Below are positions 22,530 to 33,834 of a stretch of 64,000 nt of DNA, in pieces (the first letter of the stretch is position 1; each line of letters begins with the position of its first letter). Under the pieces are notes generated by a model. The model did no database searches, was not told the origin of the DNA, and saw nothing but the letters and a program-made list of their open reading frames with translations. The stretch covers positions 451,001-515,000 of the forward strand of contig QVRM01002020.1 in assembly GCA_003439945.1 (NCBI GenBank), written 5' to 3'. The translations under genes and the position numbers were made by a program. This DNA is from Dermanyssus gallinae. Its lineage: Eukaryota > Arthropoda > Arachnida > Mesostigmata > Dermanyssidae.

Positions 22530-24110
22530 ATGAACTGTAATATTTATACAGATGCAAATATGTGAAAATTTATAATGAATTATACAAACGCTATATGTAA
22601 AGAAAATATAATATGTGCGTGTGTGAACATTTGTGTCAGTTTGTGAACCATGTGCGTAAATATGTACACTGACACACTCATGTCACCTCTTATTTTAAAA
22701 GCATTGCGCACTTCCGTCAATAAACCAAAGCTGTTTGTCACTAGGGGTAGCCAGGATAATCCAACATGTCTAGAAAAAACGAGTCTTTTGTACCTTCAGT
22801 ATATTGTATAAAAGAAACAGTATACAAAAGACCCTTATGAAATGGTAATATTTGTAACTAATTCACAATATCATGCTACTGTTGTAATACTGCAAATTTA
22901 GTGAGACGCTAAAATCCAAGTTGGCAGGATAAGAAACTGTATCATTTTCAACCCGCATGTCCCTAGCAGAAGCGTATACTTATACGTTCACGGTAGTAAG
23001 TTAGTGGTTGCACGCTCGTAAAAAACGTCGTAAGTCGTTCAATTTACAAGGAAACACACTAGTCTCACGCCGGAAGCTACGCAGACTAACTACGAACAGG
23101 CCGTTGAAAAAGAAGCTAATATAAAAAGATTGAGAAATACTTTAGTGGTGCCGAGATTCCACGCAGCTTTTGTGGATTCAAGGGTGCTTGGCGTCTCTTT
23201 TGTATCCTTCCGCTCAAAGCGTTGAGCCCTGGGATTACCATACCGTCAATATCTATTTTCCTTTATACCTGTGCAAACACTGATATTAAACCTGTCTTCG
23301 AGACAATTGAGTTGCACCTCCCGGTACCGGCGGTACAGTTTGTTAACAAATTTCTGTTCACGCGTTCAATTTGAGTGCTTAGTCATCCGGAAACGTTTGC
23401 CACATTGACCATATTGGCATCCGCTATATGGTAAATATGGTATATATAGCGTGTGTTTGTATATATGTATGAATGTACGTTATGTGCATTTATATATACA
23501 CAATGTGTCGAACAAGCTAGAACGAACGTTATTCTAGACGTTTTCTAGATAGACAGACCCGCTTACGGCGTGACCTATCCTAACCACCGACCAAATCAAT
23601 AGTATTTCCATCTTGTATGTTAAGATCCAGACGTTGTTTGAAAAAGGACGACAACCTGTTATCACCGGATGACAGGTTTAACAAAGTGCCGACTTTGCGG
23701 GTCAGCTGCCTAGTCCGAACACCAGGTGCACCCAGGGTTTCAAACTATATACATATATATAACCGACTAGACCCAAGACGACGCCCTTGTGTCACTGACG
23801 ATTATTTTCCCGAGTTTCAGCATTATCAGATTCGAAGGTTCCGCCAAGTAAGTATCGCCACTACAGTGAGGCTAGCTGCACTTAATATGCCGTGAAGACC
23901 AATCAACTTGTCTAATTGCCACAAGGAAGCAAGTAATGTCGTACGGGCATTTAAATTACAGGCTAGGTTGCTCATTACACTAAAACGTTCTGACAGTAGC
24001 CTTAAAGTGGGGCCATGTGAAATATTAAGCCAGTCTTTGACATCGACAAGCAACCCTCATATTGAAGAACCATGCTGTGGACTTTTTATAGCACACACTT
24101 TCTTTTTATA

Positions 24111-24111
<1 letters not shown>
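22530..24111. other. Unassigned DNA
   Basis: No motif is recognised in the ORFs at 23617-23895 (plus) or 23826-24053 (minus). Short AT stretches only. Confidence 0.5.

Positions 24112-24165
<54 letters not shown>
24112..24165. repeat. (TA)n tract
   Basis: About 54 bases of perfect TA dinucleotide. Confidence 0.97.
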
Positions 24166-24166
<1 letters not shown>

Positions 24167-24475
24167 GAGTTTCATAACTAGCCTGTTTGGCTGGCTGTAA
24201 TATTAGAAAGGGCGGAGGCTTTTATACCAAGCAGAAATCTAATCCATACTTGGAAAATTAGGTTTTTGGGGGAATAATGAATCGTTTGATTATCCATATT
24301 CCTTATTAAGTGTAAGGTTTAGAGTAATGGGGACGTGATGGTACAATACTTGTACTTGGTAATATAAAAAATGGTTATTGCATTGAAAAGATGCGTCGAT
24401 TGTGAATGTCTTAATCGGCACGTGAAAAAATGCAGTCAAATAATTGTTGTCGTTTGGATACAGCATTTGAACAAA

Positions 24476-24478
<3 letters not shown>

Positions 24479-24529
<51 letters not shown>
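24479..24529. repeat. (TA)n tract
   Basis: About 50 bases of perfect TA dinucleotide. It creates tyrosine/isoleucine strings in ORFs on both strands. Confidence 0.97.
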
Positions 24530-24530
<1 letters not shown>

Positions 24531-24689
24531 GAAGGCAAGAATACAATATGTAACGTACAACAGCCACACAGAACGGCGTAAGATCATCCTAGTTCAAAAA
24601 ATTACAATACACGACGATAGTCATAACTATTCAGAAGAAAGCAACGCTGGCAAAGTGAGGTTTCTCGGGTAGCGATAACAATAACCATA

Positions 24690-24696
24690 ATAATAA

Positions 24697-24735
<39 letters not shown>
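24690..24735. repeat. (AAT)n tract at the left flank of the RLE retrotransposon
   Basis: This AATAATAAT tract directly precedes the left copy of the flanking direct repeat. The inserted element ends in the same repeat at about 28756-28835, so the insertion joined AAT to AAT, and the exact left boundary of the duplication cannot be placed within the tract. Confidence 0.85.
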
Positions 24736-25113
24736 TGCAGGATCAACAACAGCAACCGCAACAATAAGCACACGTGAACATCTAAACCACACACGTTCGC
24801 TGCACCCGGCCGTGCATTCAACATGTCGCTGCTACAATCCTAAATTCTCGTCCACCTATCCTATAGCTATTTTTGAGCATTCAGTCAAACTGAATATAGA
24901 TAGACCTATTGATATTGCGGTCGGTGCAGCAGCAGCAGCAGCTTTTCCATAGCTATGTATTGTTTGTGTCGGGCAGCTAGAGACAGGTGTTTGTTGGACG
25001 GATAGCTCGGATACTCAAGGCCGTTCAGCTACGTACGTATTTATAGACATCGCGATCATCATACGATCGTCATACGGCCAGTTAGCAACAGCAGCAACAA
25101 CAGCAACACTATC
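24736..25113. repeat. Left flanking direct repeat (378 bp), probable target-site duplication
   Basis: It is identical base for base, at constant offset 4100, to 28836-29213. After the final ATC, the left copy runs into retrotransposon coding sequence (AGAAGATGTGC) and the right copy into unrelated DNA (GGATACATATG). It has no LTR-type TG...CA ends. The ORF1 frame, followed back into the repeat, shows no gag-like sequence and meets a stop at 25003, which favours host target DNA over an element-encoded 5' end. Confidence 0.85.
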
Positions 25114-25764
25114 AGAAGATGTGCAAGACCCGGCCATCAAATGTGGCAGTGCAATGAAAAGGCCCAATGCGCTAATTGTGGTGGTGCTCATGCGGCTAGT
25201 GACGGCCGTTGTGGAGTAAAACGAGTTTTCACAGAGGCTGAAAAACAAAAGCTATACGCAAAGGTAGCATCTCGCCTACCCGACCTAGCTGAGGAGTTCC
25301 CTCAGATTTCTCTATCGCCAAGTACCAGCACGAACTCTCAATCCACGAGCTTGGAGGTGAAATCGTATGCGGATGCCGCAAGACCTGCCGCTCCACAACC
25401 AGTACTAAACAAAAAAGGCGAGGTGGTATGCCACCTTCCTCCACCGCGCCCGCCCAGGGTAGACTCTAATAAGCCAAAACCAAAACAAAGAAGCGCTGAA
25501 GAAAGAACAAAAACAGCAGAAAAGAAGCCCGCACAAACAGCTCATCTGATTAATGGCATTATGAAAATTTGGAAGATCTTCAAGAATCTGCTCTCATCAT
25601 GGCTAAACGAAAATCCATCAATAGCCAAAGTTCTCGAATTTTTGGAGTCGGAACAAGGAAGAGTCTTTTTGATATCCGTTATTGACGGCACCGCTGAGCC
25701 CTCTCTACCGCTTGCGACTGAACTGGGCAGCGGAAGTAGTACAACATCTACAAACGAAGAATGA
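25114..25764 (+). CDS. Gag-like ORF1, 3' part, with CCHC knuckles (partial)
   Basis: The frame is open from the left junction. It begins RRCARPGHQMWQC, the last three ligands of a first CCHC knuckle (C-x2-C-x4-H-x4-C) whose first Cys was lost by 5' truncation. The second knuckle is CANCGGAHAASDGRC (C-x2-C-x3-H-x6-C). After it come a Ser/Thr/Pro-rich linker, a Lys/Pro-rich basic stretch (about residues 100-135 counted from the Met at 25141) and a hydrophobic amphipathic segment near the end (IMKIWKIFKNLLSSWL). Such ORF1 products bind retrotransposon RNA. The stop TGA at 25762-25764 overlaps the ORF2 ATG. The N-terminal part is missing, so the start of the true protein is unknown. The frame is intact over 216 codons. 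Confidence 0.8.
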   Translation, partial: RRCARPGHQMWQCNEKAQCANCGGAHAASDGRCGVKRVFTEAEKQKLYAKVASRLPDLAEEFPQISLSPSTSTNSQSTSLEVKSYADAARPAAPQPVLNKKGEVVCHLPPPRPPRVDSNKPKPKQRSAEERTKTAEKKPAQTAHLINGIMKIWKIFKNLLSSWLNENPSIAKVLEFLESEQGRVFLISVIDGTAEPSLPLATELGSGSSTTSTNEE

Positions 25765-28678
25765 GCACACAACCACTTCTCCAAGAAAACCCCCTTCAAT
25801 CTCAACCACGATCCCAACAACCATACATTTGTGATGTCTGCGGGAAATCTATACAATCAATGCGAGGCTTGCGCATGCATAAGACTCGCCTCCATAGAAC
25901 TAACCCCCAACCATTACCGACCGTACCCCCGTTAAATAACTCTGAAAACCAGGTTGGTAACATCGTGACAACATATGACCCAGACCCACAGACCTTAGTA
26001 ACACTCTTGGCTCGGGCGCGAAAAGACGCTAAACTAATAAGGATTATACCCAGAGGGGTCAGAGAAGTTTGTTGCGCAGCATACACAGAGGCTTTGGCTA
26101 ATTTTAACTCAAAGCAAGACAACGCGTCTTGGGTCAGGCTGGTAACGTTGCCGACTCTAATGTGGCGCATCCCGGAGCGAAAAGCCAAAGATACCACACT
26201 TTGTCAAATCATTAGAAAAAATCTCGTGGATACGCAGTGGAAACGACTAGAAAATCTTTTTGCCGAACAATCACGCAGCACCCCCAAAAACTCAGAAAAA
26301 CAGTACACTGATCGTGACAGAGCCGCTACAGCAGAGCGCAAATTAGCAGAAGGTGATGATAAGATCTGCCGCACGTAGCCTTCTTTCAACCGACTCATTC
26401 GCGCCACTCAACAGCCACACAGAGCAGGAATTGAGAGACAAGCATCCTCGTCCTACGGATTCAGTCAGAGAGCGCTTAAACAATTTTCAAGCACCAGTAC
26501 CAGCGCAAGCATGCCTCGTACCAGAAAAATGTATTACTGACGCCGCCCGGTCTTTTTCCCTAGCATCAGGCCCAGGATTAGACGGTTTACGTCCTCGGCA
26601 TCTGCTCGATATGCTCGATAGCACAGTACCGTCATCTGGGAGGCTGGTGGAAGAACTTCGTTCTCTTGCTAGTTCAGCCTTGGGTGGTAATTTGCCACAT
26701 TTCTGCATTCCCATCTTCTACGGGGCCAATCTGACAGCGCTAAAGAAAAAAGACGGCTCTATTAGACCTATAGCATGCGGCCTTACAATCAGGAGGCTTG
26801 TCGCTAAAGTAGCCATTGCCATTTCAAGGACAACAATTGTGACAGCAATTTCACCAAGTCAGATAGGCGTTGCAGTGAAAGGCGGTGCAGAAGCGGCAGT
26901 CCACGCAGTACGAGCATTTGTTGAAGCAGAAGGTCCAGTACGGGTCCTAGTTAAATTGGATTTTCGTAACGCCTTCAACACTATACGACGCGATGTAGTG
27001 CTTGATGAGGTAAGACTCAAAGTGCCGCAACTTTTGCCGCTAGCTTGGCAAAGCTACAAGGAACCGACTCTGCTGTCCTGGGATGAAAAAGCACCACTAT
27101 TATCATCTAGTGGAGTGCAACAAGGCGATCCGCTTGGACCTGCCTTCATTCAGCCTCGGGGTATCCAGTTTAGTGGCACGCATGAAGAGCCCTCTTAACG
27201 TTTGGTACCTAGATGACGCAACGATTGGAGGCCCACTTGATCTGGTTGTGGGTGATATTATCAACGTACTGAATTTTGCAGAAGAGGGAGGCCTTAGCCT
27301 CAATGCCTCTAAGTGTGAAGTCATTACATTGGGAGGTAATGCCCAAGAACAGGATGAAATTTTTAGGGCGGTTTCGAATGTCTTGCCAGAATCTAGGCGC
27401 GTTGACTTAGACGAGCTGGAGCTTCTGGGAGCCCCAATAAGCTTACGATCGATTTCAAAGGCCCTTAAAGAAAAGTGCACTGGACTGAAGCAAATTCGCT
27501 CTCGCTTAACGGCGATGCATTCGCAAGCAGCTCTGTGCATCTGGAGATACAGCTTGGGCTCGCCGAAGCTTAACTATACTCTGCGCACTTCACCAGCTAT
27601 TAAATGCCACGAAGATCTTCAAGCTTACGACAATACCGCAAGAAGCATTTTAGGTGAAGTACTAAACGTCGACCTGCATGATGACACTTGGAAAAGAGCA
27701 ACCCTTCCAATTGCCGAAGGAGGACTTGGTATTAGATCAGCGGCAAAGCTGGCTCCCATGTGCTATGCCGCGTCTCTATTGGAATTTGGTAAACTCGCAA
27801 AAACGTTGGTCGAACCAGACATCCGCCAAGGAATCACAAGAGCCAAAGACGCTGCAGAGCTAATAGCTAGACAAACAATTGGACCAGGCCCCTGGCAAGA
27901 ACGTCCCACACAGCATACATTGGACTCCTACAGATGCAGCGCTGCAGCTAGAGAGCTGTTAGACAACCTCCAATCTCCAGTGGAAAAAGCTGTCTTTCTG
28001 GCAGCACGGGACACATTTAGTGGAGGCTTTCTAAAGTGTCTCCCTTCCCCGCAGCTGGGTACCATGCTGGACAACACCTCATTCCGCATGGTAACAGCTC
28101 TTCGAATAGGTGCCGCGGTTTGCAACCCCTACAGTTGCCGCGCATGTGGTACCACAGTAACTGAGGATGGACTTCACCCTCTTAGCTGCATCAAAAGCCA
28201 TGGTAGAGTTTCTAGACACGCTGAAATCAATGCAATTATAAGAAGAGCCTTACGCAAAGCTGGTATACCAAGCACGCTCGAGCCCAGATTAGGACTTCAT
28301 GACGACAAAAGACCAGACGGTGTAACAATCCCGCTATGGGCTAACGGCAGATGCTTGGTATGGGATGCTACAGTGTCCTGCACAGTGGCTCCCTCGTATA
28401 TACGCCACAGTTCACTAGAAGCGGGATGGGTTGCCGAGCGCGCAGATAATGGGAAAAAACGCAAGTACCAAGAACTGGAGACAAGTTATATCGTAGTGCC
28501 AATATCGATGGAAACAATGGGCCCGGTAAGCAAGGGAACCAAGAGATTCATCAGTGAGCTGGGCCAACGGATTACAGATCTCACAGGGAATCGGCGCGAA
28601 GGCGAGTTTCTACGGCAACTGCTGTCGCTTGCTGTGTGCCGAGGAAACGCCGGCTGTATTGTCGGTTCCATGGAATAA
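25761..28678 (+). pseudogene. ORF2: C2H2 finger, reverse transcriptase and RLE endonuclease, two frameshifts
   Basis: The start is the ATG at 25761 in an ATGA overlap with the ORF1 stop. A C2H2 finger lies at residues 24-45 (C-x2-C-x12-H-x4-H). RT landmarks: SGPGLDGLRP (about 26565), LKKKDGSIRPI (26740), motif A KLDFRNAFN (26955), motif B GVQQGDPLGPA (27114), motif C YLDD (27206-27217) and motif D LSLNASKCEV (27295). Downstream is a C-x2-C-x9-H-x3-C cluster (about 28135-28188). The RLE core follows: RPDG (28310), then WDATVSCT 15 residues after the first Asp, then KYQEL. The frame shifts by one inserted base near 26355-26365 and again near 27146-27152. The protein would prime and copy its own RNA at a nick. 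The YLDD box, rather than F/YADD, and the DFRNAFN motif set it apart from the window's other RTs. Confidence 0.88.
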
Positions 28679-28781
28679 TATTTAGGAGTTAGAAGAAGAC
28701 AAGGAGTACACGTTCACACCTCACAATTGTAACATTTAAACAATATTAATAAATAATAATAATAATAATAATTAAAAAAAA

Positions 28782-28835
<54 letters not shown>
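28679..28835 (+). other. 3' UTR and (AAT)n tail of the RLE retrotransposon
   Basis: After the ORF2 stop, about 75 bases of non-coding sequence lead into AAT units (from about 28750), a short A run, and then a longer (AAT)n array that abuts the right flanking repeat. There is no poly(A) tail and no AATAAA-plus-poly(A) arrangement, as is usual for elements that end in microsatellite tails. Confidence 0.75.
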
Positions 28836-29213
28836 TGCAGGATCAACAACAGCAACCGCAACAATAAGCACACGTGAACATCTAAACCACACACGTTCGC
28901 TGCACCCGGCCGTGCATTCAACATGTCGCTGCTACAATCCTAAATTCTCGTCCACCTATCCTATAGCTATTTTTGAGCATTCAGTCAAACTGAATATAGA
29001 TAGACCTATTGATATTGCGGTCGGTGCAGCAGCAGCAGCAGCTTTTCCATAGCTATGTATTGTTTGTGTCGGGCAGCTAGAGACAGGTGTTTGTTGGACG
29101 GATAGCTCGGATACTCAAGGCCGTTCAGCTACGTACGTATTTATAGACATCGCGATCATCATACGATCGTCATACGGCCAGTTAGCAACAGCAGCAACAA
29201 CAGCAACACTATC
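28836..29213. repeat. Right flanking direct repeat (378 bp), probable target-site duplication
   Basis: This is the right copy of 24736-25113, identical by direct reading, immediately after the (AAT)n tail of the element. Confidence 0.85.
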
Positions 29214-31480
29214 GGATACATATGTTTGTATGCATATGTAGCAATGGCGTTATCGCAGTAAGCATTCCAGGGGGAGGACAAGTTTCGTACCTCTCTTTCC
29301 TCTTCTCAGCTAGCTTCATTCTCCTCCTCCGCCCCCCCCCCCTCCCACCCCGCTTTTGCATACCCCCGACGTCCCCGTTACACATCACACACGTCGTGAC
29401 AAACGATGGTGACCTTGTCAACTGTAAAGCAGAGCTGAGAGGAGAAACGCCGGGGAATTGGCAGGCGCACTCGGAAAGTGCAGGCAAATATATATTATCG
29501 AATAGTGTAGTCGGCATGCAGCCTTCGCCCGGTTTGTTTGCATGACTGCCTGTCAGACCATCCCATACATGTAAACGATGCTGTTGTTGCTTTCACTACA
29601 GTTGTTGTTGTTGTTGTTGTTGATGTTGTGTTTGTCGCCAGTTATGTTTTTGCTGATTTTTCTTATTTATCTTTTGTTCTTGTTTCTGATGTGACAGCTC
29701 GTGTTATTGTTGGTGCTACACGCGAGCGAGTAGATAAGTAGTTCTATTGCAAACAAATTCGAACGCATAGTCAGCTGTCGAAATTCACAAACTGTTCTTG
29801 CTCTTCTTGAGCAAGGAGAGCTATTCACAACAGTACGAAGGCATTAACCACTAGAACGTAGATTACTACGACTACTGTCATCCGATAACGCACCTAGATA
29901 AAATTACAAAAAGTACTTAAACCCTGCCGGAAACCTGATAAGTTTATATACGTTGCTGATCGCTACGTTGCACCGATGGTTCGATCGTAAGTGGCCGAGC
30001 GCTTTGTTGTTAACACTCTTCATCGTTGTTATTACCATTTGTATGGTATCGATATAGCTGAAAAACACTATACGTTTAGTAGGTCAAACGGACGCCTAGA
30101 CAATGTGGCTCAAGAAGCAAATACCCATAGTCCACTTTTAAGGCGTTTGGGGCATTTTCAGTGGACTCCACACAGACACTTTAGAAGGACGAAAAATTTA
30201 GATATCGTGAAAAACGTTTGATTATTACGGACTATAGCGACGACATCTACGCAATGTGTTCGAACGACGCCTTTACAGATGTAGAGGAAAACGGCACCAT
30301 GTTTTTGCTCTGTCTAACCATATTTACGGTGCTTCACAATGAATAAAACTGCGTTTCATCAAACCGATTTCTTGCGGTCTTTTTTGGATATGAAAGATTT
30401 GGACACGCTGATGCACTGTCGAAACTGGCAAGCAACAGTAGCTAGTATAGGACTTTTACCCAATAAACACCTTAATCCTCCCCCCCCCTTTAGAATTTGG
30501 AATTGTGTCGCACTACCTTGGGACCATGGGAAGGGAGTCTCGTGCTATGGATCTCGTCCTAGCCACATCTGGCGAACCTGATTTGATGCGTCGAGCCGTT
30601 CTACGGGAGGTTGGGTTACCATAGCCCCTTGCGAGGCACCCTTATCTCGACAACTCGATGGCATCTGCGTGGCACGCATCCAAAAAAAAGACACTTGCCG
30701 CCCATGCGGCGACACCCTCCATCATCTGATCGACGGTATCCCGTGTCGATTCTCCTGCCTGGCGGAACGTCGAGTTTTTGCGGACCCAAGCCAGGGCAAA
30801 GCCGAACGAGACCATATCGAGAGGTCGACATCGTCCGGCTGTTCCGTTGTGTGTCGACTTCACTATCCGCATCACACAGATTTGAGGTTGGCTGTGACTC
30901 GTGAGGGCTTGAACCGAAATTGCTGATCACTTGCAGCCTAGATTACAACTAGGAATAAACAATGACTTGGGCAAAAGTGCCACCTTCCCAACTTGGAGTA
31001 GTCACATGGTAAGCACGCCCGCTAAGGACGAGGAAGATTTTAAACAACGTTCTTAAAAGAGAACTATACGGTCACCGCCACTGGACCAACGGGCTGCTAC
31101 GTCTCACGAGTCCAATGGCGCAACTTATAATAACTTTAATTTAGAGTAACTAAAAATGATTTCAAATAAACTGTAACAGAAGTCTTATGTGAACTGGCCG
31201 GACAAAACCTATCAGCATGGGTGATGGACGACTGAAAAAATACCTGTATAATCCAAAACACCTTAAACTGCTACTGAGAAGCACGCCTATAGCAGCCTCA
31301 ACGAAACGCTCAAGAATCTTGAAGATTTTCTGCAGGATATGTAGAATATCCAGCAAACGAGAGCATGCTTTAAAATTTTTAAACTAGACCGTACTACTTG
31401 ACGGGCAAGTTTTTTCATAGCAACCAGTACTGCATAGAATATGACGCCGGAAAAACCATCAATCTAATACGCTCTCCGAT
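29214..31480. other. Unassigned DNA with low-complexity patches
   Basis: It contains C-rich runs near 29331-29350 and 30480-30489 and a (GTT)n run at about 29600-29625. An ORF at 30669-30926 has CRPCG and HHLIDGIPC, faintly like a retrotransposon C-terminal zinc cluster, but the support is too thin to call. No other motif is recognised. Confidence 0.5.
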
Positions 31481-31485
31481 TATAA

Positions 31486-32060
31486 ATGGGACGTCGAAAT
31501 GGAAGCCACAGAATAACAAAACGCTTCTGGGCCCAGCTGACAAAGATTCTGGGCTTAAGAGAAAATCCCAAGAGCGCCCAGGACATATTAAAAGTGTTGC
31601 AAGAGGTTTGTGACTTTACCATGCGAAGACCACGCGCTACCGGCCTGCCTTACCAAAGTACTGGGGGAACGAGGAGATTGCATTAGCTCGTAGACGCTGC
31701 ATCTGGGCCAGACGAAAAAAGGCACAAGGGCAAGAGGCAGCACCTCGGATAAGACTTGTGCGCAAAGCTATATCGGACAGCAAGGATTGCTGCTGGAAAG
31801 AGCTTCTTATCAGAGCTAAAAGAGGGGCACGGCCCTACAAGTTGATACGGGGCTTACCGGGGATCAGATAGAAAAATCTTCTTCCGGATAAACATTTCCG
31901 AGTAGTTAACAAACTCTCCCCTCAAAGAAAAAAGATTAAAGACCGGGCAGGCACCAGGACCTGATGGCATTTCGGTCTCGGCCACGAAAGTACTCTTTAA
32001 GGAGTTCCCGGGTGTGGTGGCTAACGTAGCCACACGAACTTGTACTCATTCCGAACAGGA
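31486..32060 (+). pseudogene. R1/Jockey-like retrotransposon ORF2, endonuclease-RT linker and RT start
   Basis: The frame from 31486 reads like the region between endonuclease and RT (FWAQLTKILGLRENP). After a frame change near 31650, a second frame gives YWGNEEIALARRRCIWARRKK, then VRKAISDSKDCCWKEL and PYKLIRGLPG. This is the linker pattern W-[WGN]-NEEI-x(n)-R-R-x(n)-SK-x(2)-CWKEL typical of R1/Jockey-type ORF2. About 80 bases further, LKTGQAPGPDGISVSA is the RT motif usually written KAPGPDGI. Several frameshifts and stops separate the pieces, so it is an old relic. The RT palm is not readable downstream. Confidence 0.65.
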
Positions 32061-33642
32061 ATAAGAAAGTGATGTGCCATGCAACAGCGCGGATAGTTGT
32101 CGACTCATTCACCAGACAGGAGACATATAAACCTAGGGAGACATATCCACTATGTAGAATGTAGCAGGAAACCGGAAACTGCAGAGTACGTGGCTAAAAA
32201 GCGTAGCACGGTCCTACCACGATTTAAACGACGACGCCCCTTCTCAAAACTTTGTTAAAAATAGATTTCACCAAACGCTACGATGTTAGCGGTTTTAAAG
32301 CAGTGGTACACTTTGAGGCACTCAAAGAAATCAAACTATCAGTTTCGAAGAATACCGCGAGTAACTAGACTGTTGGATTGAAGCTGTTGCTCAAAGACGT
32401 CTAGAATCGGCCAGCAAATATGGCGTACCCCTCAAACGTAACACGCCTGATCGCACTTACTTTTGCGCACCGTGCGTGCATTTACGCTAAATCACGCAGC
32501 AAGCTGCCAAACGCATCGGCGGTCGTTGCACTTTCTCGCCCCGTGGCACGGTCGCTCAAATGTTCACATTTTATATAATGACGACTGTATTGTAATTGTG
32601 TACCATCTTGAAATGCAAATATATTGCGAAATAAACAATACGTATATTTATGCTGAATGTTAAAAAGCTCCTTGGTCGGAGACTTCAGCACGCAAAACAC
32701 ATCACATTGTTGAAGGGAATACAGTCCACGTTCTGAAGACAGTTGTGCTGACGGTGCCTCCCTGGCTCAGCTGTAGGTGTTTGTCCTTCTCTTATATTGC
32801 AATTATTACAACATAGTGTCAATTCTCTTGAACAGCGTGGGCGTATGTGAGGACAATTCGAGATAAGTGAGCTGACTTTCTTTCGATCTATTTCGTGAAA
32901 CTAGATTGTAACACAGTGATCTGTTTCACGGTCATATTCTAATAACCGTAAAGCTGTGGTTTGTAGAGAGCTGTTTGCGTGCTTGCTAACTCGGCGCATT
33001 TAAGCTCAACGTGCCACCGCCGGCTGTTAAATGCAGGATCATATCGTGTAACATGTTTTGTACATACTCACCCTTGACAGACACCCTCTGTGACAGTAAA
33101 ATCATCCATTTTGTGAATAAAACGGCTTAGTCATTCCGACTGTTTTTACTCTTTTTTTATGAGGTTGTTTTAATTCTAGACTATAACTCCGTCTCGTGCG
33201 TCCTTAGTGTTGCCGCAAGACATATTCTCAATGGACGGATCATAAGCTGCGGTAAACTAGCATAATCGGATCAATGTTAGCGTCGGTAATGTCTACGAAC
33301 GCAGTTCCGTCTATGGTAATAATCCTACGTGCCTACGTGCTATACGCTAGGTATGTATGTTTTCGCGTTTCTACTTCGACTTGTTCTTCTTTTCTTTCGT
33401 CTGATGCTTTCAGCAAACTCTCTCGTAAGACCTGCGTACAGGCAATCCCGCATGTACTCCACCCAAGATTAAACGCGGTCAAGCTTGTAGCTTATCGGCA
33501 TCCGAACTAATAACATCATTACGTCAGCCGAAGTCTATACGGAGAACGTAAGCAAAGCGCGCAAACTATACGCACGCGGCGGCTCTGCTACCCTATAGCC
33601 GAACAACACGCACACAATGGTATACGTATATGTATATCGAAC
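32061..33642. other. Unassigned DNA
   Basis: No motif is recognised. It may include further decayed sequence of the RT relic upstream. Small ORFs at 32463-32663 and 33274-33510 show nothing identifiable. Confidence 0.45.
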
Positions 33643-33756
33643 GTATATATATATATATATATATATGGAAAATATTGTGATGATTTATTAATCATTTACA
33701 ATACGTTTGCACACTCGGCAGTGCTCGCCTCAATAATATATATATATATATATATA

Positions 33757-33789
<33 letters not shown>

Positions 33790-33830
33790 CTACATATATA
33801 TAAATCTATGTATATATATTTATATATAAG
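33643..33830. repeat. (TA)n tracts
   Basis: A (TA)n tract at about 33643-33666 and a compound TA/TTTA array at 33738-33830 lie immediately outside the 3' end of the minus-strand mariner relic. Confidence 0.92.
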
Positions 33831-33834
33831 GTTA

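Larger units (their letters stand above)
25114..28835 (+). mobile_element. 5'-truncated two-ORF RLE non-LTR retrotransposon
   Basis: The element spans from inside ORF1 to an (AAT)n tail. In order it carries the end of a gag-like ORF1, an ATGA overlap, ORF2 with a C2H2 finger, reverse transcriptase, a CCHC cluster and a restriction-like endonuclease, about 75 bases of 3' UTR, and a tail of AAT units with an interruption of nine or so A. The C-terminal nuclease places it with the RLE-bearing group (R2, R4, NeSL, CRE and similar), not with the APE-type elements elsewhere in the window. Truncation at the 5' end together with flanking direct repeats is the signature of target-primed reverse transcription. 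ORF2 has two single-base insertions, so this copy cannot make the full protein as read. Confidence 0.9.

Noticed and set aside
26340..27160. Programmed ribosomal frameshifting in ORF2
   Set aside because: The two shifts lie inside RT domain sequence, at places with no slippery heptamer that I can see, and one is only a single extra base in an otherwise continuous motif block. Damage or sequence error is simpler.
24736..29213. LTR retrotransposon (direct repeats as LTRs)
   Set aside because: The RT carries YLDD with an RLE nuclease downstream and no integrase or protease; the repeats lack TG...CA ends; the 5' side is truncated inside ORF1; the 3' end is an (AAT)n tail.
30669..30926. Retrotransposon C-terminal zinc cluster
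   Set aside because: Only CRPCG and an HHLI-C arrangement suggest it; no RT or RNase H sequence lies upstream and the rest of the ORF is unlike such ends.
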